NCBI RefSeq assembly: GCF_030247195.1
Contig: NC_080672.1
Coordinates: 90,964,113-91,028,112, forward strand
Length of the DNA stretch: 64,000 bases
Direction: 5' to 3'
Source: Topomyia yanbarensis
Taxonomy: Eukaryota > Arthropoda > Insecta > Diptera > Culicidae
Positions within the stretch are counted from its first letter, which is position 1, and the number at the start of each line of letters is the position of its first letter. The notes below the pieces were generated by a model, which saw only the letters and a program-made list of their open reading frames with translations, ran no database searches and was not told where the DNA came from. Below, in pieces: positions 1 through 11,028 of this stretch. The translations under genes and the position numbers were made by a program.

Positions 1-330
1 TCGTGCAGCCATCGTCTGCACCGGGTTGTGTTAGCTGGGAGTCGGTTGATGATTATTTCGATGGGGAAGTGGTCGCTCCCCAGTAGTGTAGTTGGCCGTG
101 GACCAGCGCGGATAAATGTAGTGCTACCGACGTTGAGTGTGATTCCTCCGACTTCTTCCATGAGGAGGACGATTTCGTTGCCACGGTGGCAACATTTGTT
201 CAAGTCCCAGGTGGGTTTTGAGGTACCCTTTGACGACGAAGTGGTATGGAAACTGGTTGATCAGGTTTGTGAGTTGATTTCTGATGTTGGTGGTTCCCTG
301 TGGGATGCAGAGGCAGATGAAGGAGCATTT
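1..330 (-). pseudogene. Non-LTR retrotransposon endonuclease fragment
   Basis: Read on the minus strand, this stretch gives the C-terminal part of an APE-type endonuclease of a LINE. I see TTNIRNQLTNLINQ near the start, then RGNEIVLLMEEVGGITLN, and LLGSDHFPIEIIINR close to the window edge. The SDHFPI block carries the catalytic His of this nuclease fold. The reading frame shifts between the first and second blocks, and the usual GDFNAH segment is not recognisable, so the copy is dead. The pattern fits the I/R1/LOA group, but I cannot name the family. The element probably continues beyond the left edge of the window towards its reverse transcriptase. Confidence 0.7.
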
Positions 331-420
331 ATGTATTAGTGTTATACACCAACAGGCACGCCACAGTCCTAATGGTGTTGGTTAGACTGAACAGTATTTT
401 TTTCTGTTGAAAACTCAATC

Positions 421-555
421 GTTCCACCCCTGAGTCGATTCCTAGTTCCCATACAAACTTCGAATACGTTGGTCTGGTAGCTAGACTTGTCTGATTTGAT
501 TCAAATTTTGAGCAGAGACTCCCGGTGGGACTAGGAATCGACTTAGAGGTGAACC
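421..555. repeat. Short inverted repeat (about 30-bp arms)
   Basis: The sequence around GAGTCGATTCCTAGT (about 430-445) recurs in reverse complement as ACTAGGAATCGACTTAG (about 530-546). The flanking bases CACC also pair. The arms are near 30 bp with an 80-base loop. It could be a small MITE or the scar of a foldback. Confidence 0.65.
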
Positions 556-3500
556 GATTGAATTTTCAAATATTTGTCTTTTTTTAGGCAGTCTAATGTA
601 CAGGTACAATCTCCTGAGCTGATGCTCTGTCCGCCGTCTTCTAGCACCTGGCTACGAATAATGTTACAAACAAATATGCAGCAGAACTATACGTGTATTC
701 CCACAAACATAGAAAAGTTCATGATTTTTTTTACCCTTCAACGGTTATTTTCTCTCATCTGTGCCTATCAAAAGACATGCTTCAAATGATATAGTGAATC
801 GATACCATCATAAGATGCCGTCATTAATAGCGCAGCAACTGAATTCGTTCGGCAACTACCTCCAGTTACGAGTTCTTATAGCTATCGATGTAGTATTACA
901 ATACACCATCAAAAGACTCACCACAAATCCTAAAAACTCTTATGTTGATAAAATATGCTCCCCAGAGAACAATAAATCGAGTGACGCTGTATAAAACAAT
1001 ATCAACTAAGTGCTTTTCAAAAGTGCGTTAAGAATGGGCCATTCGTTTTAACCTCCCTACGATTATGTATTCGAAACAAGGGTGTCTGAAAGGACACTCG
1101 AAAGCGAACTTAAATTTCGCAAATTCAACTTCAGACTCAGATGAGAAGGTTTCTTTCGTACGCTTTTTTGTTTCGATGGCTGACGCCTTTCTTTTTGAGC
1201 GACAGCAGAACAACAGCACCTACCGATAATGGGTATCGAAATGAATTTCATCAGAGCGTTCTTCAAGAACGCGATGCTGCACAAATCCAATTCAGATCGA
1301 TTGTTCTTTTGATGTGTCGGTATGAGGGGAGGAGATCTTTTTTCTTAAGAGTCACTGCAATTAGTATACGCCGGCTGAAACGGTGCAATTGGTTTACAGA
1401 TAGGTATTAGTACTAGTAATAATATCAGTATTAGTAGAAGAAGTTCGACATTTTCAAGATTTACTATATGTAACAATAAGCAAAAATTATGGCGAAAATC
1501 AATTTCCAATTATAATGTAAAGGATCAATAAATTGACACTTACAATTTTCCATCAAAATGATGTATGTATTCTAAGAAGTGATTCATCTTATCCTACATC
1601 GATCTATCGGAATCAAGTAGTGGATATTTTAGTTTAAAGCTCCCGCCATATCCCACTTTTTCCTAACATCCAATCTTCCACAATCCAAATCCTGCAACGC
1701 GCGATGACCCAAAACCAAGTCACGATTTTCACACATTTAATTGCACGTACAGGAATGGTTTTGCTGCTCGCCCATTCACCGTGGCTGCCATTAATGGCAC
1801 CAGGTTCGACACGATAAAGAAATAATCGAATCTTTATGGTGACAATAAAATCGGAAAATAACGAACTGCTCACATGGCTCACGGTCGGTGGTCGCATCTC
1901 GCAGCCCCCTGCAGAAGAACCAGTCGCGACCCGATGGAATCGAAATGAACTCACTCGGAAGTGAGTTGGGAAAATGACTTTACAACCAGCTAGCAGCGCT
2001 TTCGGTTTGGTCCTGCACATCCGGTTTGTGGGGGCGTGTGTGTGTGTGTGGTTGTGCGAATAGGTATGTATAGCACTCAATCCAATTCTGCTTCATCCGG
2101 TAAGACTAGGAACCATAGTCCGCCCGACCGGGGCTGCAAAGTGTGTTCGAATGTGTGGTTCTTCGGTACTTCTTAAAAGACGTAAAATATGGCACAGATT
2201 GCCACTTGCATAGCAATAATTTACACTTGTCGAGTTACTATGAGCCGTACAGGAATGGCGAGTTCCGGCTGAATTGAAATATAAATATATGTGTGCGGCT
2301 AAGTTGAATCCGTTCCGGGGGCTGCTCAGCGAAGAGGCCTGCTTGGTTTTCTGTTCCACAATGGGACAGGTGAAAATCAGATGTCAGGCTCCAGAAAGAA
2401 GCCATTTCGTACGAAAGTTAAGAGGACATTTTGCTAGCAATTTGCCAGATGTTCCGGTTCACCTCTTTCAGCTCCAAGTACCAAGCTTTCATTTTACTTT
2501 GGGCTTGCCCACTGAAATCTTACAGATGAGAGCGCCTTCTTCGGCGAGGTTCAAAACTGGTAGACCATAAATTTGAAGAAATTACTGTCAAACCTACCAC
2601 TAATATCCGAATTTATTGCTTTAAGTTTTACGACGCCAACTTCTAGGGGTACCAGATGTTTTCATCGTGAATTTTACGGTTCATAATTACCGGTTCCAAT
2701 TCGTGGATTCAAGCGATTTGTACTTTTAAAAATTAAATCATTTCATTTCAGAATTCAAAACAGTAGCATTTTCTGCGCAAATAACTACGGATTGTGGCTG
2801 TTTGTAGTTTGCATACTAAAATAGTGAACCCATACCTTCTTGACCTGTCACTTACCAGATCGGTGCTAGATTTTTTCACAATCAAAGAGTTTTCCATTTC
2901 TTTTAATAACCATTACCCGTCAGCTACTTCATATATTTATTCTGCCCGCTTCAGTGACGTGCTTGCAAGGGAGGGTCACGATAGTGTTCCTTCAGGAATT
3001 TTTTCAGGGCTATGTTGCGTGGATTGTTGTTGTGTGAAAAGTCTAAACTCAGTGCAGTAAAATTTCATTTCATTCATTCGAAACTGAATGAACGCAGTCA
3101 ATCAATCGTCTACGTTAGCATTCATATTCATTTAACGCATCAGATGCTGTTGATCTGAAGCTCGGTTCATGGCTCTTCACTCACCGTCGCTTTCAAATGA
3201 GTCGTAATTCATAGTCAACCTCCTTCGTTGGATCCTCTCAAATGAATAGATCCGCTTTCAATTTACCCAGTGAGCACCAGTCAAATGAGATCAGGGTAAG
3301 CCTAAGACAAGAAGAGACAACTGGCTTCGTGTTTTTGGCGAGGGTCTGCCCCAAAGGGAAAAAGAGCGTGTCCGGATAAGAATAAGAAGAGTGGCAGATT
3401 TAACAAACGCAAAACAGATTCAAGACAATCTGTATAAGGTGTATGCATGTGCGTACAATAATATTTTTGGTGGCAAACGCTTTGAGGGGCTGAAAGCACT

Positions 3501-3757
3501 AGTTTCTATATTCAAAACATTGTTTTAATTAATTCCGTTTTTATTAACCTCTTTTTTAGGAAGTGAATCAGTATTTACGCAATGTCGATCTTGCCAATCG
3601 TAAAACCAAAACTCTCGCTTTACGTATGCCTATACCTTATCTGGTACCATCTTGGGTTTTCACGTCATTTGCAGTTTGACAAGACCAAAATTTGACAAGA
3701 CCATAATTTGATGTTGGAACGGTCTATCCCTGAGAATGATCATAGGAAGGGCAATCC
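556..3757. other. AT-rich DNA without recognisable genes
   Basis: Several open frames occur (for example 1634-2080 on the minus strand), but none shows a domain or composition I recognise. A TG microsatellite lies near 2036-2055. A pyrimidine-rich AG-ended tract near 575-590 looks like a splice acceptor, but no exon could be supported after it. Confidence 0.5.
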
Positions 3758-4616
3758 CTTAATAATGACCGTTTTATTAACACACATTTCGCCAAAATTT
3801 ATCTGGTACTAATCAATCCAACATTTTTATCACATACTTCACGTTTCTAGCAAATTTGGCCAGCATAACAGCCTATTCATCAGAACGAAATTTGCAACAA
3901 AAATACAATAGAGATGAACGTACTACCAAATACGTTTTTCATTGCAACCAGCTTCAACAAGCTTTTATTACTAGATTCATTATGTTTTGTCTGAAATCTG
4001 CGAATTTAAGAAATTTTGAAAAATAATTATGACAGCTGTAGTATGCTATAATTATTGTACGAAGCTGTCAAACTCATTGCTAAAACCAAATATGTAATTT
4101 AGCAATTTTCTTTGCACTTCTACCAATATTTTTCTGTTCCGATGACATGGTAAAGGGGTTAAACACTTCCACACTGGTTCTATAGGAACACATTACGAGC
4201 ACAGTCTACAGACACGAGAATAGTCGATGTTCTCTATCAGAAAGAATTCGAAAAGATTTTGCTCGACATGAATGCTATAAACAAGTCATATCGATGGAGG
4301 GTTTATTGAAGTAACCAAAAGTCGCCAAATTGGATTGATTGCAAAATGTCCTAAATCATCAGTTTCCGTCAACTACTGACCAGGCTTGCAAAAGCGATAT
4401 AGACATATATTGATTATGGTTTCGCTTTAGTGGTTACCGAAAACCGCCATCTTTGTTTTCATATTGACCTAAATTCATAAATTCCGGACTACTTTAAATG
4501 ATATCCATATTGATAGTTGTTTTCACTGTTTCTTGGTAACCAAAGGCCGTCATCTTGGATTTCAAAATGGCCTCACCTCCTTTTAAATGGTATCCATGTT
4601 GTCCTCATCTCTGCTT

Positions 4617-4638
4617 TTAAAATGACTTTAACCATCGA
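4617..4638. repeat. Left target-site duplication of the SINE
   Basis: This 22-bp sequence, including AATGACTTTAACCATCGA, is repeated exactly at 5029-5050 on the other side of the SINE. Confidence 0.9.
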
Positions 4639-5028
4639 GCTTGAGCTTGAGCTTGACTTTATACGACCACCCCTGGCTGCCACTCCGTTATCGATCTGGA
4701 CTAGCTGAAGTTGCACAGGGAATCAGAAGGTAATTTATGCTTGGGAGTAGGGAAACATCTTTCAATGTGCAACTCTTGGTAATATTAAAGTGTTTATTGA
4801 TCAAAACCGGCATCGGTCAGGCCCGAACGTAGATCGCAGAAGGAACGTTCGTCCGGCCTACAGCAAGTGCTATCGACCCATCAACTCATGGACCGGAAAC
4901 CAACTGTCTTACATCCCTTCCGAAGGAAGAATTTGCAGAAAAATCTCGACGACCTCGGCTGGGATTGAACCCAGACCAACTGGGATGGGTGGCAGTCACG
5001 CTTACCACTCAACCAACTGCGCCTTCGA
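4639..5028 (-). mobile_element. tRNA-headed SINE with 22-bp target duplication
   Basis: On the minus strand the element starts with a tRNA-like head. It has an A-box-like sequence (complement of 5001-5015, giving TGGTTGAGTGGTAAG) and a perfect-looking B box GGTTCAATCCC (complement of 4961-4971), about 30 bases apart, as in a pol III promoter. The body follows and the 3' end is a short tandem tail (TCAAGC)n, seen on the plus strand as GCTTGAGCTTGAGCTTGA at 4639. An identical 22-bp sequence flanks both sides (4617-4638 and 5029-5050), the mark of LINE-mediated integration. Tail and duplication agree on the orientation. I cannot name the family. Confidence 0.85.
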
Positions 5029-5050
5029 TTAAAATGACTTTAACCATCGA
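5029..5050. repeat. Right target-site duplication of the SINE
   Basis: Exact second copy of 4617-4638. Its perfect identity indicates a fairly recent insertion compared with the diverged foldback arms around it. Confidence 0.9.
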
Positions 5051-5312
5051 TTTCCGTTATCTATCTTCTTTGACCTTTAACGAGTTCGACCTTTTACTCT
5101 TAAGACAAGACAAGGCAACTAGTAATACGATTTCTGTATATTTCTGTATTTTGGTAGTACGTCCATCTCTATATAAATTTTAGCGGCAAATTTGATTCTG
5201 ATGAATAGACTGTTATGCTGGCCAAATTTGCTAGAAACATGTAGTATGTGATAAAAATGTTGGAGTGAGTAGTTCCATTTTGGAAAAATAAGACTTAATA
5301 AAACGGTCATTA

Positions 5313-8110
5313 TTATGTGCTATAATAATCAATATATCTAAATATGACAAAGAAATTGGCTGCACTGCCAACCTCGCTAGCTGCATACAGTCATCTGTCA
5401 ACAATCATTCAGCAGGGTACAAGAAAGGTAAGAAACTAGAAATACAGAGACAACTGCTCCAAGATTATGAGAAAAAAAGGGTCGGTGCATTTGTCATTTT
5501 TGAGTGTATTTGTTTTATACTTGTAAAATTAAACATGGCCACCGGGCCCCTGGTAGTAACCATAATCATCAGGACGAGCATCTCGGTTCTTTGGCGCACG
5601 GTGAAACGAGAGAAAAGGCCGGGTTTTACCTTTTTATTTCGAAACTACTGATAAAAAATAATTATTACCAAATCAAAACAAAACTCGAAAAAATGACAAC
5701 CTCACTCATACAGAGAAAAAATGATCCTACCTGTATCCGTCTTAAGTTGTCTCGTCTTATCATAGCCTTTACCCTATATGTATTTATTATCTTGGTCGAG
5801 GTTATTTTCATCTCAGTGAGTGTTCATTCGTATTCATTTGTTAGTGGCTCATTGGAATGGTTCACTTCCATTAGCTGAGACCAGGCTAATGTGAGGTAGG
5901 TTTTCAATAGAAACTAAACAGGCAAAAACGTCAAATGACCAGAACCTGTTACTCAATTGATAGTGAACTCTGAGTGACTCAAACGAAGACGGCAGCAGAA
6001 CTCAACTGATATAGTGGTGGTATGCTTACAGTGAAAGACTCGCTGTTTCAATTGAAACGAATATTTTCGTTTGAAATTGATATGTTACCGCACTGGTCTA
6101 AACTAAACCATATTTTTAATTGAAATCGCATATTGTAGAAAATATAAAATAATATCAATGAACCAAATTTCCGTTGAAACAGTAATAGGCAGCAGTAACA
6201 ATAATGTCGCATTTATTACAATTTTAACGAAATACAGCGTTTTGAGGAAAAAATAACGCAAGTGTACACAGGAGGCTTATGCTATTTGCCGAACACAAAG
6301 CTGCGTTGTGTGCCATGTGGGTGCCCTATCTGACTTCAAGATGGATTTTACACACGGTATACTTTAGCTTTTATGATACCTTACAAATAGAATCCATAGA
6401 AAATAACCCCATAAGATTACACGAGGACACCATCGCGTCCCTACCTTGTCAGCACGGTCATCATCACCACCACCATTGATGGAGTCACCGTTGATGGAAC
6501 TTCATCATTCTTTCATTTTTAATATCCAGCAACGTTCTCCATGAGTTCCCCCCCCCCCCCTCCTCACAAGCGCTGCCGCACTTTTATATTTGCTGGGAAT
6601 TTTTGAAATTTGAATGCATTAACTTGGTACTTTCCTAGGTCCACCAACCCGCTCCACGCCGATTGCTTTTTCCGAGTTCAGAAGTTCCTTTTCTAGAGCT
6701 TTTATGAAAAACCAAGTTGGCCAAGTGGTTTATTTTTTTGTTTGGATAAAATCGTGAGGTACCAGTGAATATACGTCTCTAACAACACCGGGCAGAAGTA
6801 GTTTGCACTTTACAAACGAACCGCTCGGTTGGTTCCATCCATTTTTCACTATCCTTTAGCGGGCGGATGCTGTTCCATTCGACCGCTTTCTTTACGGGGA
6901 AAACGTGGTGTCGAGTGAATCACAGCTCTGGACCTATTTACAGAACAAAAAAGTGGTCCAACAGTGACAACCGGCAACGAATAGGTGAATGAATTGAAGG
7001 CTGTCATTTTTTGATTGAGGGGAAGTTGGGCAATTGTTGCTCTGGGAACGAAAGTAATGCTTGGTTAAATCTCCGGCCGTGGGGTTATTTGTTACATTTA
7101 TGCGACAGCTGGGACCTCTAATCCAATGCTGCCCAAATGTCAGAACGATGAGCACTCACTGCACTATGCCACCTTCGGGTGGGGGGTTTATTGTGTATCT
7201 TGACACTGATTCCAGTGCACCCTAGAATACCTAGCTTCTAGAATCAATAACTTGTGACGAAGTTTTGCTTATTAAACCAAAAAATAATCAATGAAAGAAT
7301 CAAACAAAAACTGAAGTATTCACATTAATCACAGGCACAGGAAAAGAGTTGAATTTAACGCTGACACTGCGCACAGTCCGGGAACAGATTTTTATCAGAA
7401 ATGAAACGATGTACAGAGACATAACTACTACCAAAAATGTTTGTCTTTTTGTCTATATTTTTCGTTTAAATTGTTTTTCAGACTATACTTCAATGGATAA
7501 TGAATAATGTCAGAGTTTCCAATTGATAGTTTTTATATGTTTAGATTTTTATCCTATTTTGTAGCTTTTAATTACATTATTCCACAATGTTTCGGATAGT
7601 TAAAAAAACTAGCTATACAATGGTCAATATTTGGTACAAAATCGGATTGCGGTTTTAAGATCAGTTTGAAATTACCCCGAGTTTGGTAAAATATGCGTGA
7701 ACATCGTGAACATTCTGCTGTTTATAGGAATTATTTGAGCGCATAAAAATTCTTTAAAATGTGGAGTATTTTAATGTAGAATACATTTAAGCTTTCAATA
7801 TAGGGGTCCCGTTTCAAAATATCGGCTGCGGCACCGCGTCAGATTTTGAACGTTAATAACTTTTATCATACTTAACAGAATGATTTGATTTTTAGGTCAA
7901 TTTGTTGAAAATATGTTCCTCTATGCTGTATTAAAATTTTAAGTATGTATAACATGCACTAATAACAAAAAATTGTGTTTTGAAAAATCTTTCGAAAACG
8001 ACTCGGAAAAGTGAAAATTTTCAGCCCATCCCGCACAGAGCCGTCAAAATGGTGGACCAACCGAACAATAAAATAATGAAAAGTTTATATATAGGTCCAC
8101 TACATGTTTG
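5313..8110. other. No supported gene; simple repeats only
   Basis: Open frames such as 5504-5878 and 6279-6479 show no recognisable domain. The His run that ends the latter comes from a CAT/CAC microsatellite at about 6457-6476. A run of C lies at about 6549-6560. Confidence 0.5.
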
Positions 8111-8220
8111 TTTTATGATTATTCGTATTTGGTTGCTTGACGAGAGCAGTTAGTGGGGGAAAGACGGCATACTCCTTTGGTTAGGCCATTAGAAGCCGGA
8201 CGGAAAGGAAAGGCTCACGC

Positions 8221-8315
8221 ACGGCACGAGAACGAGCGAGAAAGCGATAGTAGTGCATATTAGCGCGATTATATAAATATCTGTCGGTCGGTTTTTCTCA
8301 TTCGTATTCGTTCAA
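8221..8315 (+). promoter_or_regulatory. Histone-type promoter remnant, copy 1
   Basis: A TATA-like ATATAAATAT (8271-8280) lies about 45 bases before the H3-like coding remnant. It is followed by CTCATTCGTATTCGTTCAAG, which resembles the start-site region of insect histone genes. The upstream AACGAGCGAGAAAGCGATAG block is repeated in copy 2 and, inverted, at 10,000-10,080. Promoter function is inferred from position and duplication; no activity is implied. Confidence 0.5.
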
Positions 8316-8476
8316 GTACTAGCAAGCAGCCAGTCCACCGAAGTAAAGCAGTTGGCAATGACGACGGTCCGAAAAAGTGCCCCAGCTACTGGTGACTCAT
8401 CGGAACTGTCGCCCTGCAAGAATTTCGCCCCAACTAAAGGGCAACTAATCTGTAGGCTATCGTTCCAGCGTCTATA
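8316..8476 (+). pseudogene. Histone H3 pseudogene, truncated copy
   Basis: The frame reads QSTEVKQLAMTTVRKSAPATG, then a scrambled stretch, then CRLSFQRL. This aligns with the H3 N-terminal tail KQLATKAARKSAPATG and the helix start KLPFQRL. The copy stops at FQRL (about 8475), where sequence equivalent to 9627 onwards follows directly. It therefore lacks about 330 bp that copy 2 retains. The segment between the tail and FQRL no longer matches H3. The initiator Met and the first residues are lost. No function is expected. Confidence 0.8.
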
Positions 8477-9060
8477 TAAGAAATACGATGTGTGGAACGA
8501 AAGAAAGAGAATTTAAATTATCCTCTCTCGCTCGTTTTCGTGCACTGCTTTTCCATTCCTTTCTGCTGCTAATACCATCATAACTTAAACGAATGTGCAT
8601 GTTCCCCCACCATCTCATGGCCAGTGTTGCCACAATTGCATGTTGCTATTACACTTTGAATTATTTTATCGATCCTCTCTAGTATTGATAAAATATAGAA
8701 CGTGCAAAGTACACTAGTCGCATGCTTTTATTCGAACTTTTTGGCAGCCTCCGTTGATTAACTGCATAAATCGATTTGTTTGTGCAGCTCCTTGCTAGTA
8801 GCAAACTAAATAGCCTTTATCAGCGCTAACAAATAACACAAAAGAATTTAAATTTGTGAAAATATTTTCCTTCCTTCTTTTCAAATCTGTAACATTCTTT
8901 GAAAATATTGTTTGAATGTTGTTATTGAAAAACTGAACATGCAAGTTTGCTAGCACTGGCCACTACATTGAAGGCGATGGAAAGACAGAATATTCGTTTT
9001 GGTTATGCTAGTATTGGTAGCCGAACGGAAAGGAAAGGCGCAGGAATGGAACGAAAACGA

Positions 9061-9144
9061 GCGAGAGAGCGATAGTAGTGCTTTCTCGTGTGTTTATATA
9101 TGAATATTGGTCAGTCGGTTTTTCTCATCATTCGTATTCGTTCA
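9061..9144 (+). promoter_or_regulatory. Histone-type promoter remnant, copy 2
   Basis: This is a diverged duplicate of 8221-8315, with the GAGCGAGAGAGCGATAGTAGTG block, a weak TATA (TTTATATA, about 9093) and TCATTCGTATTCGTTCAAG just before the coding remnant. Confidence 0.5.
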
Positions 9145-9539
9145 AGCACTAGCAAGCAGCCAGTCCACCGAAGGAAAGCAGTTGGCAATGGCGATGGACG
9201 GAAACAGTGCCCCAGCTACTGGTGACTCATCGGAACTGTCGCCCTGCAAGAATTTCGCCCCAACTAAAGGGCAACTAATCTGTAGGCTATCGTTCCAGCG
9301 TCTGGTTCGTGAGATTGTACAGGACTGCAAAGTCGAGCTACGCTTACAAACCTCAGTCGTAATGATGCCCCGAGAAGCCAACGATGCCTACTGGTTCGAG
9401 AATGCAAAATAGTGCGCCTGGTTTGTTCGAGAATGCAAAATACTGCACCAAACGCATAACTTTCAGGCCAAATATATTAAACTGGCTCACCGTGTCGCGG
9501 GGAGTGCGTCTGAATTATGCTCCCGCAATAAAACAATAA
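9145..9539 (+). pseudogene. Histone H3 pseudogene, longer copy
   Basis: The frame contains KQLA...SAPATG, then [20 protein letters not shown], which matches the H3 histone-fold segment [20 protein letters not shown], then [16 protein letters not shown] matching SAVMALQEASEAYLVGLFE. After an in-frame stop and a small insertion, the C-terminal block TKRITFRPNILNWL...RGVRLNYA aligns with [22 protein letters not shown]. The copy therefore covers H3 nearly end to end. The residues between SAPATG and FQRL are scrambled and Met-1 is gone, so it cannot make a histone. It is followed directly by a histone-type 3' stem-loop, so the source was a replication-dependent H3 gene copied as DNA with its flanks rather than from a polyadenylated mRNA. 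Confidence 0.87.
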
Positions 9540-9562
9540 ACGGTTCTTTTCAGGACCAATTA
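9540..9562 (+). ncRNA. Histone mRNA 3' stem-loop remnant
   Basis: GGTTCTTTTCAGGACC (9542-9557) folds into a 6-bp stem with a TTTC loop and one G-U pair, preceded by AAAC and followed by AATTA. It matches the canonical histone stem-loop consensus GGYYCTTTTCAGRRCC and lies just after the decayed H3 stop codon. Confidence 0.85.
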
Positions 9563-9916
9563 ATTGTGTTCTAATAAGAGTTAAACTGAAATATCCATTT
9601 GAGGTGTTTAACAATTTTCAGCAAGTAGGTTAGAAATACGATATGTGGATAGAAAGAGAATTTAAATTATCCTCGCTCGTTTTCGCGCACTGCTTTTCCA
9701 TTCCTTTCTGCTGCTAATACATCATAAATTAAACGAATGTGCGTGTTCCCCACCATCCCATGGCCAGTGTTGCCACAATTGCATGTTGCTATTACACTTT
9801 GAATTATTTTTTCGATTCTCTCTAGTGTTGATAAAATATAGAACGTGCAAAGTACACTAGTCGCGTGCTTTTATTCGAACTTTTTGGCAGCCTCCTTTGA
9901 TTAACTGCATAAATCA

Positions 9917-10003
9917 TTAGATTTAAATTAACGTCTCGAAGTGAAGTCACGATGCTCCGGTTATGTCACAGACATTACCCACCCATCTTTTTTTAGTTTA
10001 GTA
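9917..10003 (+). repeat. 85-bp dispersed repeat, copy 1
   Basis: Runs from ATCATTAGATTTAAATTAACG to GACATTACCCACCCATC plus a T-run. The same unit recurs at 10,319 and, in part, at 10,983 and in 42,390-42,540. Confidence 0.75.
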
Positions 10004-10318
10004 GAGCGAATACGAATTACTATCGCTCTCTCGCTTGCTCGTTTTCGGGCTATGTTCCTTTTCATTCTTTCCTGCTACTAATACTAGCATAATCAAAACG
10101 AATGTGCGTCTTCCCACCATCCATTTAGTGAGCAGTGTTGCCAAACGCATTTTCAGTTTTTCATCAATAACATTTCAACAATATTTTCAAAGAATGCTGT
10201 AGATTCGAAAAAAAGAAAAATAGTTGGTGATGGAAAAGAATTCCCAATTAGAATTTTTAACCATAATTATAACGAATCATTTGAAAATTTCACATGCAAA
10301 CGTAATTTCGTTGCATAT

Positions 10319-10396
10319 CATTAGATTTGGATTAACGTCACAAGTGTAGTTACGACACTCCAGTTATGTCGCAGACATTACCCACCCATCTTTTAA
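10319..10396 (+). repeat. 85-bp dispersed repeat, copy 2
   Basis: TCATTAGATTTGGATTAACG ... CAGACATTACCCACCCATC; roughly 85% like copy 1 by eye. Confidence 0.75.
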
Positions 10397-10404
10397 TGTA
10401 GAAT

Positions 10405-10680
10405 ATTTAGTCTAGAAATCAGAATGTTCCAATGGTCGTTTCAGGCGACTTCAACATAGATGTTTCAAAACAAGAGAATTTGAAATTTGTTTATTTTATG
10501 AATGAATGTTTCAAGCTTCGTTTGATCTCTGATCCATCACAAGCAACTACACTTGCAGGCACATGCATTGATCTTGTATTTGTCAAAAACGTCAATGCAG
10601 AAACCCGAAGATATATTTCGTACTTTTCATATCACAGACCAATACTTTTTTTAATTGATCCAGTGGTTTAATTTCAAATG
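10405..10680 (+). pseudogene. LINE endonuclease C-terminal fragment (CR1-like)
   Basis: The frame reads VVSGDFNIDVSKQENL, FKLRLISDPSQATTLAG, TCIDLVFVKNVNAE and ISYFSYHRPILF. SGDFN and the terminal SYHRPI (usually SDHxPI) are two catalytic blocks of the APE-type nuclease. The final motif has Tyr where Asp is usual. Only the last third of the domain is present, and no reverse transcriptase follows. The copy is cut off at about 10,405 and 10,680 by unrelated sequence. A CR1-type origin is inferred from the motif wording. Confidence 0.75.
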
Positions 10681-10845
10681 TAAACAACGCTTGAAAAATT
10701 ATAACCGGTTGACGACCTACACCTACACCAATCATGTCAGAATCACCTCCTGGACAACAGCTAAGCCCGGAAATAGTAAGAAGTCAGAAGCATCCAACGA
10801 AAATCGAAACCAGCGCATCTCCCCACCAAGGCCAACAACGCCAAC

Positions 10846-10872
10846 AAAAACGGTCCTTGTCAGGACCACCAT
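10846..10872 (+). ncRNA. Second histone-type 3' stem-loop
   Basis: AAAACGGTCCTTGTCAGGACCACC contains a perfect 6-bp stem GGTCCT/AGGACC and a TGTC loop (canonical TTTC), with the AAAACG upstream and ACCACC downstream context typical of histone mRNAs. No histone coding remnant could be identified upstream; the frame at 10,655-10,939 is low-complexity and Lys/Thr/Pro-rich. Confidence 0.6.
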
Positions 10873-10982
10873 CATTTTTGTAAAGAATAATTTGAAATAT
10901 TCCTCGCCCAAATCACCTTTTGTCCGAAAATTCCAATGAATATCAACATATTTGAAGAACGTGTTCCTTATGTATTCTACAT

Positions 10983-11022
10983 CTCTCCGGTTATGTCGCA
11001 GACATTACCCACCCATCTTTTT
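10983..11022 (+). repeat. 85-bp dispersed repeat, partial copy 3
   Basis: CTCTCCGGTTATGTCGCAGACATTACCCACCCATC followed by a T-run; only the 3' half of the unit is present. Confidence 0.7.
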
Positions 11023-11028
11023 TTATTT

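Larger units (their letters stand above)
3758..5312. repeat. Foldback element with about 190-bp arms
   Basis: The left arm at about 3758-3950 contains AATGACCGTTTTATTAA, AAATTTGGCCAGCATAACAG and ACGTACTACCAAA. These appear in reverse complement and reverse order at about 5140-5312. The arms are diverged by substitutions and small indels. The spacer holds a dispersed segment (about 4380-4610, with CCGCCATCTTTG and GTCATCTTGGATTTC motifs) and the SINE at 4639-5028. No coding capacity was seen, so this is probably a non-autonomous DNA transposon. Confidence 0.75.
8110..10230. repeat. Direct and inverted duplications of a histone spacer/promoter unit
   Basis: 8510-8780 and 9625-9910 are direct copies of one downstream flank (shared GAGAATTTAAATTATCC, GTGTTGCCACAATTGCATG, GTGCAAAGTACACTAGTCGC). 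9990-10,200 is an inverted copy of about 8890-9140 (shared GAAAATATTGTTTGAATGTT and GGTTATGCTAGTATTGG in reverse complement). This is what is expected if parts of a histone cluster with divergent promoters were duplicated several times and then decayed. Confidence 0.75.

Noticed and set aside
6279..6479. Protein ending in a His run
   Set aside because: The His codons come from a CAT/CAC microsatellite; the rest has no domain.
8316..9539. Functional histone H3 genes
   Set aside because: Both copies lack the start Met and have a scrambled core; one also has an in-frame stop and the other is truncated.
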